Shown piece after piece: positions 26,547 through 34,479 of a stretch of 64,000 nt of DNA (its first letter is position 1; every line of letters begins with the position of its first letter). The notes beneath the pieces were generated by a model, which was not told the DNA's origin, ran no database searches, and saw nothing but the letters and a program-made list of their open reading frames with translations. Position numbers and translations under genes: made by a program. The stretch is from JBCCCJ01 sp039029315 (lineage in GTDB: Bacteria > Bacteroidota > Bacteroidia > J057): assembly GCA_039029315.1 (NCBI GenBank), contig JBCCGK010000060.1, positions 5,548 through 69,547 of the forward strand, written 5' to 3'.

Positions 26547-27731
26547 ATGTCGACAACTATTCTCACGCCAGATTTTAACAATTCTGAGCTGGCCTTTCAG
26601 GCAAAATCCCATGCAGAACTCAAGCGAACCTATCGCTTGATGAAATTGGTAGATTCTCCCTTTCTCACCAAAATTGGTCCTCCAATGCTGACCCTCGCGT
26701 TTCAATTGGGCCTTCCCATCAAGGGATTGGTTCGCAAGACGCTATTTGATCAGTTTTGCGCGGGAGAATCTTTGGAAGAAACGGCTGCTACGACTGCATC
26801 CCTGGCAAAATTTGGTGTTCAGACCATCCTCGATTATTCTGTTGAAGGAGAAAAAACGGAAGAAGGCTTCGACGCTACACTGGAAGAGTTCATTGCAACA
26901 CTCGAACATGGAAGTCGTCATGAAGCTGTAGCTTTCACTGCCCTCAAACTCACTGGTCTGGCTTCTGTCGAATTGATGGAATCCATCCAACAGGGAGATT
27001 CTCTGAATGCAGAAGAGCGGGTGGCCTTTGACCGATTCAAAGCACGCCTCACTGCCCTCGCGCAAGCCGCTCACAGCTATCAGACTCCTTTCTTCATCGA
27101 TGCAGAAGAAAGCTGGATACAGGATGTGATCGACGCTCGAGCAGAGGAGTTGATGCAAACCTACAATCAGGAAAAGGCCCTCATCTACACCACGGTCCAG
27201 CTCTATCGGCATGATCGACTGGCCTATCTGGAACGCTTGATCGCGGACAGCCAGGAACAAGGCTATATTCTTGGAGTCAAACTGGTTCGTGGCGCCTATA
27301 TGGAAAAAGAGCGAGACAGAGCAGAAGAGCTATACTATCAATCGCCTATCCAGCCAAGTAAGGAAGCCACTGACCGGGACTATGACCTCAGTCTGGAATT
27401 ATGTCTGGAGCATATCGATCATGTCGCAATCTGTGCTGGCACGCACAACGAAGCAAGTACCCTCAAACTGACACAGATGATGGCCCAAAGAGGACTTCCG
27501 GCCAACCATCCGCATGTGTTGTTCGCCCAACTTCAAGGAATGTCAGACAATATCTCTTTCAATCTCGCACATGCAGGGTTTCAGACAGCCAAATATCTGC
27601 CCTATGGACCAATCAGGGCTGTCATCCCTTACTTGATCCGTCGGGCGCAGGAAAATACCGCAATTGCGGGCCAATCAAGTCGAGAAGTAGAATTGCTAAA
27701 GGCAGAGATTCGACGGAGAAGTCGCCGTTGA
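26547..27731 (+). CDS. Proline dehydrogenase
   Basis: A 394-residue monofunctional FAD-dependent proline dehydrogenase. It oxidises proline to pyrroline-5-carboxylate, the first step of proline breakdown to glutamate. The (beta/alpha)8 barrel motifs are clear: ILDYSVEGEKTEE, QTPFFIDAEESWIQ, TTVQLYRHDRLAYLERL, GVKLVRGAYMEKERDRAEEL, CAGTHNEAST, FAQLQGMSDNISFNLA and the substrate-binding YLPYGPIRAVIPYLIRRAQEN. The length matches the stand-alone Bacteroidota enzymes rather than the long PutA fusion. It is followed by a bidirectional hairpin at 27783-27835. Confidence 0.95.
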   Translation: MSTTILTPDFNNSELAFQAKSHAELKRTYRLMKLVDSPFLTKIGPPMLTLAFQLGLPIKGLVRKTLFDQFCAGESLEETAATTASLAKFGVQTILDYSVEGEKTEEGFDATLEEFIATLEHGSRHEAVAFTALKLTGLASVELMESIQQGDSLNAEERVAFDRFKARLTALAQAAHSYQTPFFIDAEESWIQDVIDARAEELMQTYNQEKALIYTTVQLYRHDRLAYLERLIADSQEQGYILGVKLVRGAYMEKERDRAEELYYQSPIQPSKEATDRDYDLSLELCLEHIDHVAICAGTHNEASTLKLTQMMAQRGLPANHPHVLFAQLQGMSDNISFNLAHAGFQTAKYLPYGPIRAVIPYLIRRAQENTAIAGQSSREVELLKAEIRRRSRR

Positions 27732-27782
27732 CACAAAGAAGCACTCTGGACAAGATGCAAGGCTCTTTCTCTCCAAAGGAGG

Positions 27783-27835
27783 CAGAAAAATTCAGGCTCC
27801 CCCTGTTTCACAGCAAAACATCCTGAATTTTTCTG
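27783..27835. terminator. Bidirectional terminator between convergent genes
   Basis: Perfect 14-base arms CAGAAAAATTCAGG (27783-27796) and CCTGAATTTTTCTG (27822-27835) with a 25-base loop lie between the convergent proline dehydrogenase (+) and DUF4230 (-) genes. Further out AAAGAAGC (27735-27742) and GCTTCTTT (27836-27843) also pair. The A/T-rich ends supply partial U-tracts in both directions. Confidence 0.6.
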
Positions 27836-27854
27836 GCTTCTTTCATCCCTCTGA

Positions 27855-29366
27855 TTAATTGCCTGGAGTAGGGGAAGCAGAATCTGTCGCACTCGATGGT
27901 TGAGTGGCCTCATCTCCGGCAGATGGATCGGCAGCTTTGTGTCCCCCCAAATCGGTCTGTTCGAGCAGTAAGTTTTGCGCCTCCAGCTCAGGATCAAAGA
28001 TCGGCTCAGGTGGCACCATCTGGCCAAGCGAATCCACAATCTGTACATTGTAGCCCAGCGTACTGGCAAAGTCCTTGATATAGCGATAGGCCAACTTCCG
28101 GGTCTCTTCATAAATGCCCGCTTGGATGGCTTTTTTCTTCACAGAGATTTCTGTTTCCTTGATTCCATCCCTCAACTGTTCGTAGACCTCGTAATAAACT
28201 CCACTTCCGGAGAAGGTGATCTTTCGTCCTCCCAGATCAAACGATTCTGCGGTACTGTCAAGATCGACTATCACTGAGTCCAGTTTGACCTCCGGGATCA
28301 GGATCTGAAGGGTATCTCCCAGGATACGTTCACCAATTCGAAGCTCTCTCAAGTCAATATAAGAGGACACTTCTGTTGGGACAATGATCAATAGTTGGGG
28401 TTGAATCGAGTCCTGTCCACTCAGAAGTGCTTGTTCCAACTCTTTTTCAGCACCAGCCAGTTTCTTCTTCTTGTTTTCCAGATCTTTCTCTGCTTCATCA
28501 TAGTATTTCGATGCATCATTGTATTCATTCTGGGCAACTTTTACCAGAGCTTTGATTGAATCTTGTCTGGTTTTATTCTGACTCTCATGCGCTTGTACAA
28601 GATCAAACTTGCGATTGACCGTATTGAGCCGAGCATTCTTCTCTACTTGAATGGTATTTTTGAAACTATTCTCGGCTTTGGTAAAAGCGAGCTGCACCCG
28701 ATCCTTATAGCTTTGCAACCAATCCTTTTGTTTTCTTGACAGTCTTCCTTTTCCCAAGCCAGCTCGTCCAGCCCGATTTTTTGCCCGGATGGAATCTTCT
28801 TTGGCTTTCCACGGTTTTTCGCCTACCAGTTTTTGTTCTTTCACAAAGATCACAAAGGCATCTTTCACTTCGGGTCCATAATAATTTGAGTCGGCTTCCA
28901 GTTGGTTTTTGATGTAGGTAAATTCGAACACAAACTGGTCCATTTCCTTGTAGGATTTCCTCGCTTTGGCCAATTCTTGTTGCAAGCGAATCAAGACCGT
29001 ATCCGATTCATTGAGATGTTTTTTGTGGGATTGTAACACCAGGTCTTTCTTGACCAGAAAGCCTGTTCGAATCTGAAGTACTTTTTCCGCCTTGGCTACT
29101 TCTTCCCGCTTTCGGTCAACGAGTTTTTTTACCCGCTTTTTTGTCCCAATGGTGATAACTTCTTCAAAGAAATAAGTGCTGAGTCGGAGGTGTTCCATAT
29201 GCTCAATTCGCTTGAGCAGTGAACTGGGATGAATGGGTTTGAAAGAAGGGGTTTTCTTTCCTAGCATTCTAGGAAGAAAAATAATCCCAGCCACGACCAA
29301 TCCGATGACCAGAAGGGTGGGACCTATATTTTTTTTGCTGAATAGCATGGTGATTAATGTAAGCAT
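27855..29366 (-). CDS. DUF4230 protein with inserted long coiled coil
   Basis: A 503-residue membrane-anchored protein. One transmembrane segment is at about residues 15-32 (LLVIGLVVAGIIFLP). A DUF4230 domain starts at about 50 (LLKRIEHMEHLRLSTYFFEE) and resumes at about 322 (QPQLLIIVPTEVSSYIDLRELR ... LQILIPEVKLDSVIVDL). Its two parts are separated by about 245 highly charged, mostly helical residues (about 78-321) that look like coiled coil. The C-terminal tail (about 455-503) is acidic, then Pro/Ser/Thr-rich. The product is unknown; DUF4230 occurs in membrane proteins of many bacteria. It begins 15 bases after the stop of its DUF4230 neighbour, so the two form an operon. Confidence 0.75.
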   Translation of the reverse strand: MLTLITMLFSKKNIGPTLLVIGLVVAGIIFLPRMLGKKTPSFKPIHPSSLLKRIEHMEHLRLSTYFFEEVITIGTKKRVKKLVDRKREEVAKAEKVLQIRTGFLVKKDLVLQSHKKHLNESDTVLIRLQQELAKARKSYKEMDQFVFEFTYIKNQLEADSNYYGPEVKDAFVIFVKEQKLVGEKPWKAKEDSIRAKNRAGRAGLGKGRLSRKQKDWLQSYKDRVQLAFTKAENSFKNTIQVEKNARLNTVNRKFDLVQAHESQNKTRQDSIKALVKVAQNEYNDASKYYDEAEKDLENKKKKLAGAEKELEQALLSGQDSIQPQLLIIVPTEVSSYIDLRELRIGERILGDTLQILIPEVKLDSVIVDLDSTAESFDLGGRKITFSGSGVYYEVYEQLRDGIKETEISVKKKAIQAGIYEETRKLAYRYIKDFASTLGYNVQIVDSLGQMVPPEPIFDPELEAQNLLLEQTDLGGHKAADPSAGDEATQPSSATDSASPTPGN

Positions 29367-29381
29367 GACAGGATGGGTTGG

Positions 29382-30248
29382 TTAGTTTTTGAGAATGCGA
29401 TTCATCAATTTGAGCTGATCAAGCATCTCATCTGAGCTGAGATTTTGCTCTTTGAGGTAGTCCTGGATTTGAGACTGAATGTCTCCTTCCTGTAGCTGAT
29501 CTGCTTCTTCATCCTGCGGATATTCAAATTCTACCCGATAGCCGAGGCTATTGAGGAGATTTCTGAGATAGTTTTCTGCCTTGGCGCGCGTGTCTTGCAA
29601 TATGCTGGGGTGTGAAGCACGAGAACGCACATCATCTTTGGTTTCGGTCAGTTTGTAGGCGATATCATCATAGACTTCCGAATAAGTCAAACTGAGGTCA
29701 ATGTCCCCCAATGACCATCCTTCTGCCATTTGATATTCTTTGACCTCGTGGAAATTGATATAGACTTTGGACAATTCTGGATCTGGCAGATTGATCACCA
29801 CCAAACTATCTGGCCGGAGGTCCATTTTCATTTTCCCGAGATCGACATACATGCTCAATTCCATAGGGGCAACCAACAGGAATTGAGGGACCTCTTTTTG
29901 ATTTTTCTTGTCTCTGTTCTTTCGCTTGGTGATTGGAATCACAGATTCATAATGTAATCGCACCAGATGAAGTTCACGCACACGCTTGATTCCTTCCATT
30001 CGGCTCAAGACAGAGGGCACAGTCTTGGGGGCAGAATAATATCTGGCAATAAGAAATATAGCACATCCCAAGAGGCCGAGCAAAAGGATGATCAACAATG
30101 TCCGGGTAAGAGAACTTCGATTTTGCGCCTGAGGAATTGCTTGATAGATCGGTCGTTCTAAAGCTGCCAGCATGCGCTCCATCAAACGTTTATTGGTCTG
30201 TGGATTGGTTGCGGCTGGATCTGGGCTAGGCGTGGTTTCTTCAGCCAT
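29382..30248 (-). CDS. DUF4230 membrane protein
   Basis: A 288-residue paralogue of the 27855 product without the insertion. A cytoplasmic Pro/Thr-rich N-terminus is followed by one transmembrane segment (about 49-69, LLIILLLGLLGCAIFLIA) and the DUF4230 domain. The order is SRMEGIKRVRELHLVRLHYE, a short basic loop TKRKNRDKKNQKEV, then FLLVAPMELSMYVDLGKMKM, LVVINLPDPELSKVYINF and a C-terminal helix with TRAKAENYLRNLLNSLGY. The domain probably faces the periplasm. No enzymatic motif. It is the first gene of the pair; 359 non-coding bases lie between it and the next minus-strand gene upstream. Confidence 0.75.
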   Translation of the reverse strand: MAEETTPSPDPAATNPQTNKRLMERMLAALERPIYQAIPQAQNRSSLTRTLLIILLLGLLGCAIFLIARYYSAPKTVPSVLSRMEGIKRVRELHLVRLHYESVIPITKRKNRDKKNQKEVPQFLLVAPMELSMYVDLGKMKMDLRPDSLVVINLPDPELSKVYINFHEVKEYQMAEGWSLGDIDLSLTYSEVYDDIAYKLTETKDDVRSRASHPSILQDTRAKAENYLRNLLNSLGYRVEFEYPQDEEADQLQEGDIQSQIQDYLKEQNLSSDEMLDQLKLMNRILKN

Positions 30249-30607
30249 AAGCGGTTAGTAGTATGGGAAATAATATGTAAAAAGTACCAAGGCGATGTCC
30301 ACTGCACAAAGTGAATTATCCCAAACTAAAGGTTTTTCAGGAAATAGTATAATTTTTGGTCGAATAAGTTGGCTAAGAGGCGGGATGAAAGCAGAATTCC
30401 TGAGTGGAAATAATTGGACCTATTTGCATGACTTGTTGATACATCTTTCTCATACATCAACTGTTCACGCATTCATTTCCACGCATAAGGAAGTAAGTAG
30501 GGAGACAATTTTGAATGAAGAATTATGAATATTTAATGGGCTATCAAACAGCGAGTTATCAGATTTTTTTTATGTTTAATTTTGTCCGCCCACTTACTTA
30601 TTTGCCC
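30249..30607. other. Non-coding region upstream of the DUF4230 pair
   Basis: 359 bases, AT-rich, no credible gene: the short frames lack codon bias and any recognisable sequence. A weak inverted repeat (AAGTAAGTAGGG near 30491 with CCCACTTACTT near 30589) lies about 20-120 bases after the stop of the hydrolase gene at 30608. Confidence 0.5.
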
Positions 30608-31420
30608 CTACTTCTTGGGAGGTCCTTTGAAGGGGTCCCAGGAATAGGCCTGTCGCCTCGCTTCTTTCCTGAAGCGTCCTTTCTGAAACATCAAAAATAT
30701 GTCCTGATAGACATCCTGAAGCTCAACATACATCTCGTCATGACTAAGCGGCACGAACATCAGGTCATCATATGCTTGTCCTACCTCTACATCGGCCCAA
30801 TCGATGGCTCCATAGCTCAAGGATCTCTTTTTGAAGAGTTTGATGAACCATGTAGCCTTGTTTTCTACCAGGACACCGATGTTCAAGCCCGTGGTATCGA
30901 TTGGCGCATAAGGCACATCTGCCAGTTGGACAGCGACTTTGCCAAACATGATGTTGCCAATCAATCGGAATCTATCTCTCAGCAACTTGGGGGCACGCTC
31001 CTGTAGTGGGCTCCTATCATAGACAATCGAGGCAATGTTCTGGATTCCATGTGTGTGGATAAAAGAATTCAGCACCCAGGACCCAAGGATATAGGAAAAT
31101 ACATGCAGCTTTTTGTATTCCCCTAATTGTTCTCGCTCAAAAAATTGGTGTAACTTCTTCACAGTTCCTTCATAGGAAGGTCTGTCCCGATAGTCAGGGA
31201 TGTAGAGATCATATCCATCTCTGGCAAACATCTCTGTCTGGTGCGCACGTCCTTTTTTGCTATCCTGAAGACCTGGCAAAATAAGAATGGCTTCCTTTTG
31301 CGATTTGGGAATGCTGGCATCGTGAATCACAATGACATCTGGTTCTCCAGCCAGGCCGGGTATCCACAGACTCAACAGCATAAGTATACAAAGAGCGGTG
31401 CGAAATATCGGGAGGTTCAT
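30608..31420 (-). CDS. Exported alpha/beta-hydrolase-fold protein lacking a nucleophile
   Basis: About 270 residues from ATG 31420, which begins a signal peptide (LCILMLLSLWIPGLAG). The alpha/beta-hydrolase opening is clear: AILILPGLQDSKKGRAHQTE, GYDLYIPDYRDRPSYEG. Where family members have a GxSxG elbow this protein reads LHVFSYILGSWVLN, so the expected serine is isoleucine. A C-terminal SHDEMY stands near the usual histidine position. It is probably non-catalytic or uses different residues. It is the last gene of a minus-strand run that starts with phospholipid-synthesis genes, about 100 bases downstream of the EamA-like gene, so a role in lipid handling is conceivable. Confidence 0.65.
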   Translation of the reverse strand: MNLPIFRTALCILMLLSLWIPGLAGEPDVIVIHDASIPKSQKEAILILPGLQDSKKGRAHQTEMFARDGYDLYIPDYRDRPSYEGTVKKLHQFFEREQLGEYKKLHVFSYILGSWVLNSFIHTHGIQNIASIVYDRSPLQERAPKLLRDRFRLIGNIMFGKVAVQLADVPYAPIDTTGLNIGVLVENKATWFIKLFKKRSLSYGAIDWADVEVGQAYDDLMFVPLSHDEMYVELQDVYQDIFLMFQKGRFRKEARRQAYSWDPFKGPPKK

Positions 31421-31520
31421 TTTGAGTTTGATTGGTCGGTTCAACATAGGGTTCTGCATGTACCAACGAGCGTGTTCGAAGATCCGTAGGCAACACAGGC
31501 TTTTCCACGCAATCTTCCAG

Positions 31521-31868
31521 TTATTTTCCCATCAAATACATGCCTGCAACCAGGAGCACCATCCCCGCGACATTGATCGGTTTGATTGGTGTTCCAAAGA
31601 CCGCAAGCGCCAATACAGCAGCCCAGATAAACGTACTGGCATAAATCGGATAGAGCACGGTCAGTTCGCCTCCTTTCTTAAAGGCAGCCACAAATAGCAC
31701 CATCACCAAAATGTAACAAACCACTCCTCCCAACAAGCGAATATTTCCCAGGTAACTGAGGATTCCTCCTTCAGCTTGATCTGCACCTGTCTTATACAAA
31801 TACTGCCCCAATGCGCCCATCATGGCAGCGATAATGAAGAATACGATTGAAATTAGCGGCGTTTTCAT
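31521..31868 (-). CDS. Small four-helix membrane protein, EamA/SMR type
   Basis: A 115-residue protein made almost entirely of four transmembrane helices. Features: AAMMGALGQYLYKTGADQ (TM1 with the conserved glutamine/lysine region of half-size EamA proteins), LGGVVCYILVMVLFVAAF, KGGELTVLYPIYASTFIW and INVAGMVLLVAGMYLMG. This is the pattern of small multidrug-resistance-like or ArnE/EamA half-transporters that flip or export small or lipid-linked substrates. It is 121 bases downstream of the acyltransferase gene. The substrate is unknown; a lipid substrate is suggested only by position. Confidence 0.8.
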   Translation of the reverse strand: MKTPLISIVFFIIAAMMGALGQYLYKTGADQAEGGILSYLGNIRLLGGVVCYILVMVLFVAAFKKGGELTVLYPIYASTFIWAAVLALAVFGTPIKPINVAGMVLLVAGMYLMGK

Positions 31869-31989
31869 TGTTTGAATCTCTTAAGGTTTGGCTTAGAAAC
31901 TGAATAAGGAGGAGCACTGAAGAGGGACAAGTGAGAGGTCAGATCGTCAAGATTCCCTTTGCTCTCGAAGAACATGTGTAAGCAGGCTC

Positions 31990-32646
31990 TTATTCAAAAC
32001 GGAATTGATTGCGGTCTTTTTCATCTTCATGTTTCAGGCTCAGAATATCCTCCTTGACCATCTCCAAAATGGTGTCTATGTCATGCGGTCCGGGATGTCT
32101 GGGCTGGCCAAATCGAATTTTGCATACCAGGGGAATAATGAGAAAAGTATCCTTGGGCAGCACTCTCCCAAATCCATTGAGATAGACTGGGATAAAGGGA
32201 ATCTGTGGATTTCTCTGAAGAAGAATGGCCACTCCCTTTTTGAAATCGGAAATCATGCCGGGTTCTCCTCTCGTTCCTTCAGGAAACAAGATGAGGGACT
32301 TCCCCTGCTTCAGATACTCATCCAGGACTCCGATGGCAGATGGCGCTCCCTCTTCTCTTTGTCGCCGAATCAAAATAGAATTAAAAAACAGGTTCATGAA
32401 AAACTTGCTCCTGGAAGATTTCCCAAAATAATCATTGGCGGCAACCATGTGGGTGTTCATCAGCATCTTGCCGGGCAATGCTGCCATCAGGGCCACCGAA
32501 TCGAAATGGCTATTGTGATTGCCTACCATGATGAATTGATTGATCCCCTTCATAATCCCTCGGTTTCTGAAGCGCACCCCAATGATCAAGGTCAAGATGG
32601 GCCTGACAATCAAGAAGTAGAATATTCTCAGAAAAAGTCCTTTCAT
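31990..32646 (-). CDS. PlsC-type 1-acyl-glycerol-3-phosphate acyltransferase-like protein
   Basis: A 218-residue acyltransferase of the PlsC/LPLAT family, which transfers acyl chains to lysophospholipids. An N-terminal hydrophobic segment is followed by the catalytic HX4D motif (NHNSHFDS), the second block SILIRRQREEGAPSA, the substrate-binding FPEGTRGEPGM and a fourth block IPFIPVYLNG. It starts seven bases after the stop of the cytidylyltransferase gene, in one operon with it and the CDP-alcohol transferase. The acyl acceptor may be a lipid other than the main phosphatidate pool, since this operon looks dedicated. Confidence 0.9.
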   Translation of the reverse strand: MKGLFLRIFYFLIVRPILTLIIGVRFRNRGIMKGINQFIMVGNHNSHFDSVALMAALPGKMLMNTHMVAANDYFGKSSRSKFFMNLFFNSILIRRQREEGAPSAIGVLDEYLKQGKSLILFPEGTRGEPGMISDFKKGVAILLQRNPQIPFIPVYLNGFGRVLPKDTFLIIPLVCKIRFGQPRHPGPHDIDTILEMVKEDILSLKHEDEKDRNQFRFE

Positions 32647-32653
32647 CTATCTC

Positions 32654-33592
32654 CTAGGTAAAAAACGTAAGCAAATGAAAAAAAACAGGCGCAGTGATCA
32701 GAATCGAATCGAGCCTGTCCATAGCCCCTCCATGGCCAGGAATCAGATCATCGGTATCCTTCAGCTGCAAATCCCGCTTGACTGCAGAAACCAATGAATC
32801 GCCAAAGAAGCCCATGACACCCAGAATCAGACCAGTAACCAGGGCTTCCCAATCAGCCAAAGGCGTCAAGAAACGGATACAATAACTAAAGACCGCTGTA
32901 GTCAATACACCTCCTACAAAGCCCGCCCAGGTTTTGTTCGGACTGACAGTAGGCAAAATTTTTCGTTTTCCCAGCGCTTTTCCCCATACAAACTGGAATA
33001 CATCATTAAATGAGGTAATCGCGACCAAATAAAAGATCAAACCGCCAGCCCCTACCTCAAAATCTGACACCTCCACATTGAACAGCAGTACGATATGGCT
33101 CAACATATAAGTCGTCAACATAAGAAGAGTGGGGATCAAGGGCATCGAGCGACCAATTTTGGCCGTATTGCCTCCCATCACCAACACAAAGGAGATCAGC
33201 ATGAACATACCAAGTGGAATGAATGCCAAAAACTGGGTGAAATACATCTTATACGCCAGATAATACTGAATCGGTATCGCAAAGTAGGCAACAAACATTG
33301 CGACACGATCAGACTCGCGCATCCCACTGATTGAGAACATCTCGCGCAAGGCAACGAAAGAGATATAGGCAATCAATATGGTGCCGAAAATCGGAGGCGC
33401 CAGAATCACCAAACAGAGCCCAAGTGCAATAAACCACCAGGATCTTGTGCGCAGGACCAGTTCTTTGTTCGAATCTGACGGGTTCCGTTTGTGCATCAGG
33501 CTGAACGCAATCGAGCAAATCGTCAGAACCGAAAAGACACCGATCAGAATATAGACCAACTCTTTGGCAATATGGTAGTCCTGAATGCTCAT
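32654..33592 (-). CDS. Phosphatidate cytidylyltransferase (CdsA family)
   Basis: A 312-residue membrane enzyme that makes CDP-diacylglycerol from phosphatidate and CTP. It has about eight hydrophobic helices and the complete family signature near the C-terminus: SAVKRDLQLKDTDDLIPGHG followed by GAMDRLDS. An N-terminal cytosolic loop (HKRNPSDSNKEL) is also seen. Its start overlaps the stop of the CDP-alcohol transferase gene by ATGA. The pairing with an Asn-variant CDP-alcohol transferase resembles the ynbA-ynbB pair of E. coli, so this may be an accessory CdsA rather than the housekeeping one. Confidence 0.92.
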   Translation of the reverse strand: MSIQDYHIAKELVYILIGVFSVLTICSIAFSLMHKRNPSDSNKELVLRTRSWWFIALGLCLVILAPPIFGTILIAYISFVALREMFSISGMRESDRVAMFVAYFAIPIQYYLAYKMYFTQFLAFIPLGMFMLISFVLVMGGNTAKIGRSMPLIPTLLMLTTYMLSHIVLLFNVEVSDFEVGAGGLIFYLVAITSFNDVFQFVWGKALGKRKILPTVSPNKTWAGFVGGVLTTAVFSYCIRFLTPLADWEALVTGLILGVMGFFGDSLVSAVKRDLQLKDTDDLIPGHGGAMDRLDSILITAPVFFHLLTFFT

Positions 33593-34185
33593 TGGATGGA
33601 TTTTCTAATTCGGGTGAATGTACTGAGGATCAACAAGAGGATGCCAAGACCAAATATCCAGTTTGCAAAGGATTGGAGACCTGGCCAGAAAAACAAGATG
33701 ACACAGAACAATCCGATTAATAAGGCTCTGTCACTTTTGCCCATCGGTCCATCATACCTTCTGTCCCCTCCCATCGCCTTTCCCAACAATCCAGCAAACT
33801 CATTGATGACCGCCAGGACGGCAAAACCAACAATGATCCACAGGTTCATATCCGGAAAAAGTGCAAGCGGCAGCACAATCGCCAGATCTGACACCACATC
33901 CCCCAATTCATTGAGAACTTCTCCCAACTTACTTTGCAGCTTGAACTGTCTTGCCATCATTCCATCCAATGCGTTGAGGGCCATTCGCAGCAGCAAGCCT
34001 ACTGCTACCAACAGGAGAACAAATCGATGTTCTGGATAAAAGAGCAACAATCCTCCCAATCCAATAGAGAAGACAATTGCCGTCATTGTAAGCTGATTGG
34101 GACTGACGCCCATCCCATGCAGCCGCTTCAGAATAGGCTGCAGGAGTTTTTGAAAGGCAGGTTTGATTTGATATATAGAAATCAT
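33589..34185 (-). CDS. CDP-alcohol phosphatidyltransferase family protein (YnbA-like)
   Basis: About 198 residues with five to six transmembrane helices. It carries the CDP-alcohol transferase signature as LDGMMARQFKLQSKLG followed by EVLNELGDVVSD. In the canonical D-G-x2-A-R-x8-G-x3-D-x3-D the third Asp is replaced by Asn; as I recall this NE.xD form is typical of the YnbA/YnjF branch. These enzymes swap CMP on CDP-diacylglycerol for an alcohol head group. ATG 34185 is chosen; the frame extends to a TTG at 34221. It is the first gene of the phospholipid operon and overlaps the cdsA-like gene by ATGA. The alcohol is unknown. Confidence 0.85.
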   Translation of the reverse strand: MISIYQIKPAFQKLLQPILKRLHGMGVSPNQLTMTAIVFSIGLGGLLLFYPEHRFVLLLVAVGLLLRMALNALDGMMARQFKLQSKLGEVLNELGDVVSDLAIVLPLALFPDMNLWIIVGFAVLAVINEFAGLLGKAMGGDRRYDGPMGKSDRALLIGLFCVILFFWPGLQSFANWIFGLGILLLILSTFTRIRKSIQ

Positions 34186-34412
34186 CGCAGGGTGGATTAT
34201 TGATCCTTGATTGAATCTCAAACTAGGAATTTCTCAGTATTCATTCCAAGAACATATATCACCCAAGTTTCCCAATCTATGAAATTTTTAGGATTTCAAA
34301 CTGATGTTTGTCATTTTTCCTTGCCTTATACTCGCATCGCCTGCTAAGACTGCCTGGGGGTAGGTTTTTGGCTACAAAAAAAAAGGGTCAGAATTACAAG
34401 GGAAATTGTTCT

Positions 34413-34420
34413 TAGATTTG
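34413..34420 (+). promoter_or_regulatory. Bacteroidota -7 promoter element (TAGATTTG)
   Basis: Exact TAnnTTTG match 59 bases before the GH3 start codon at 34480. No good -33 TTG at 19-21 bases upstream. The rest of 34222-34479 is AT-rich with an A9 run near 34376 and no other clear signal. Confidence 0.4.
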
Positions 34421-34479
34421 CCGAGCTACAACTGCTAGTGGTTCATGTCTGAATCCTTCATCCATAACCTACTCCAACA

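Noticed and set aside
30295..30528. 77-codon frame in the gap upstream of the DUF4230 pair
   Set aside because: No ribosome-binding context, no homology I recognise, and amino-acid composition unlike the neighbouring genes.
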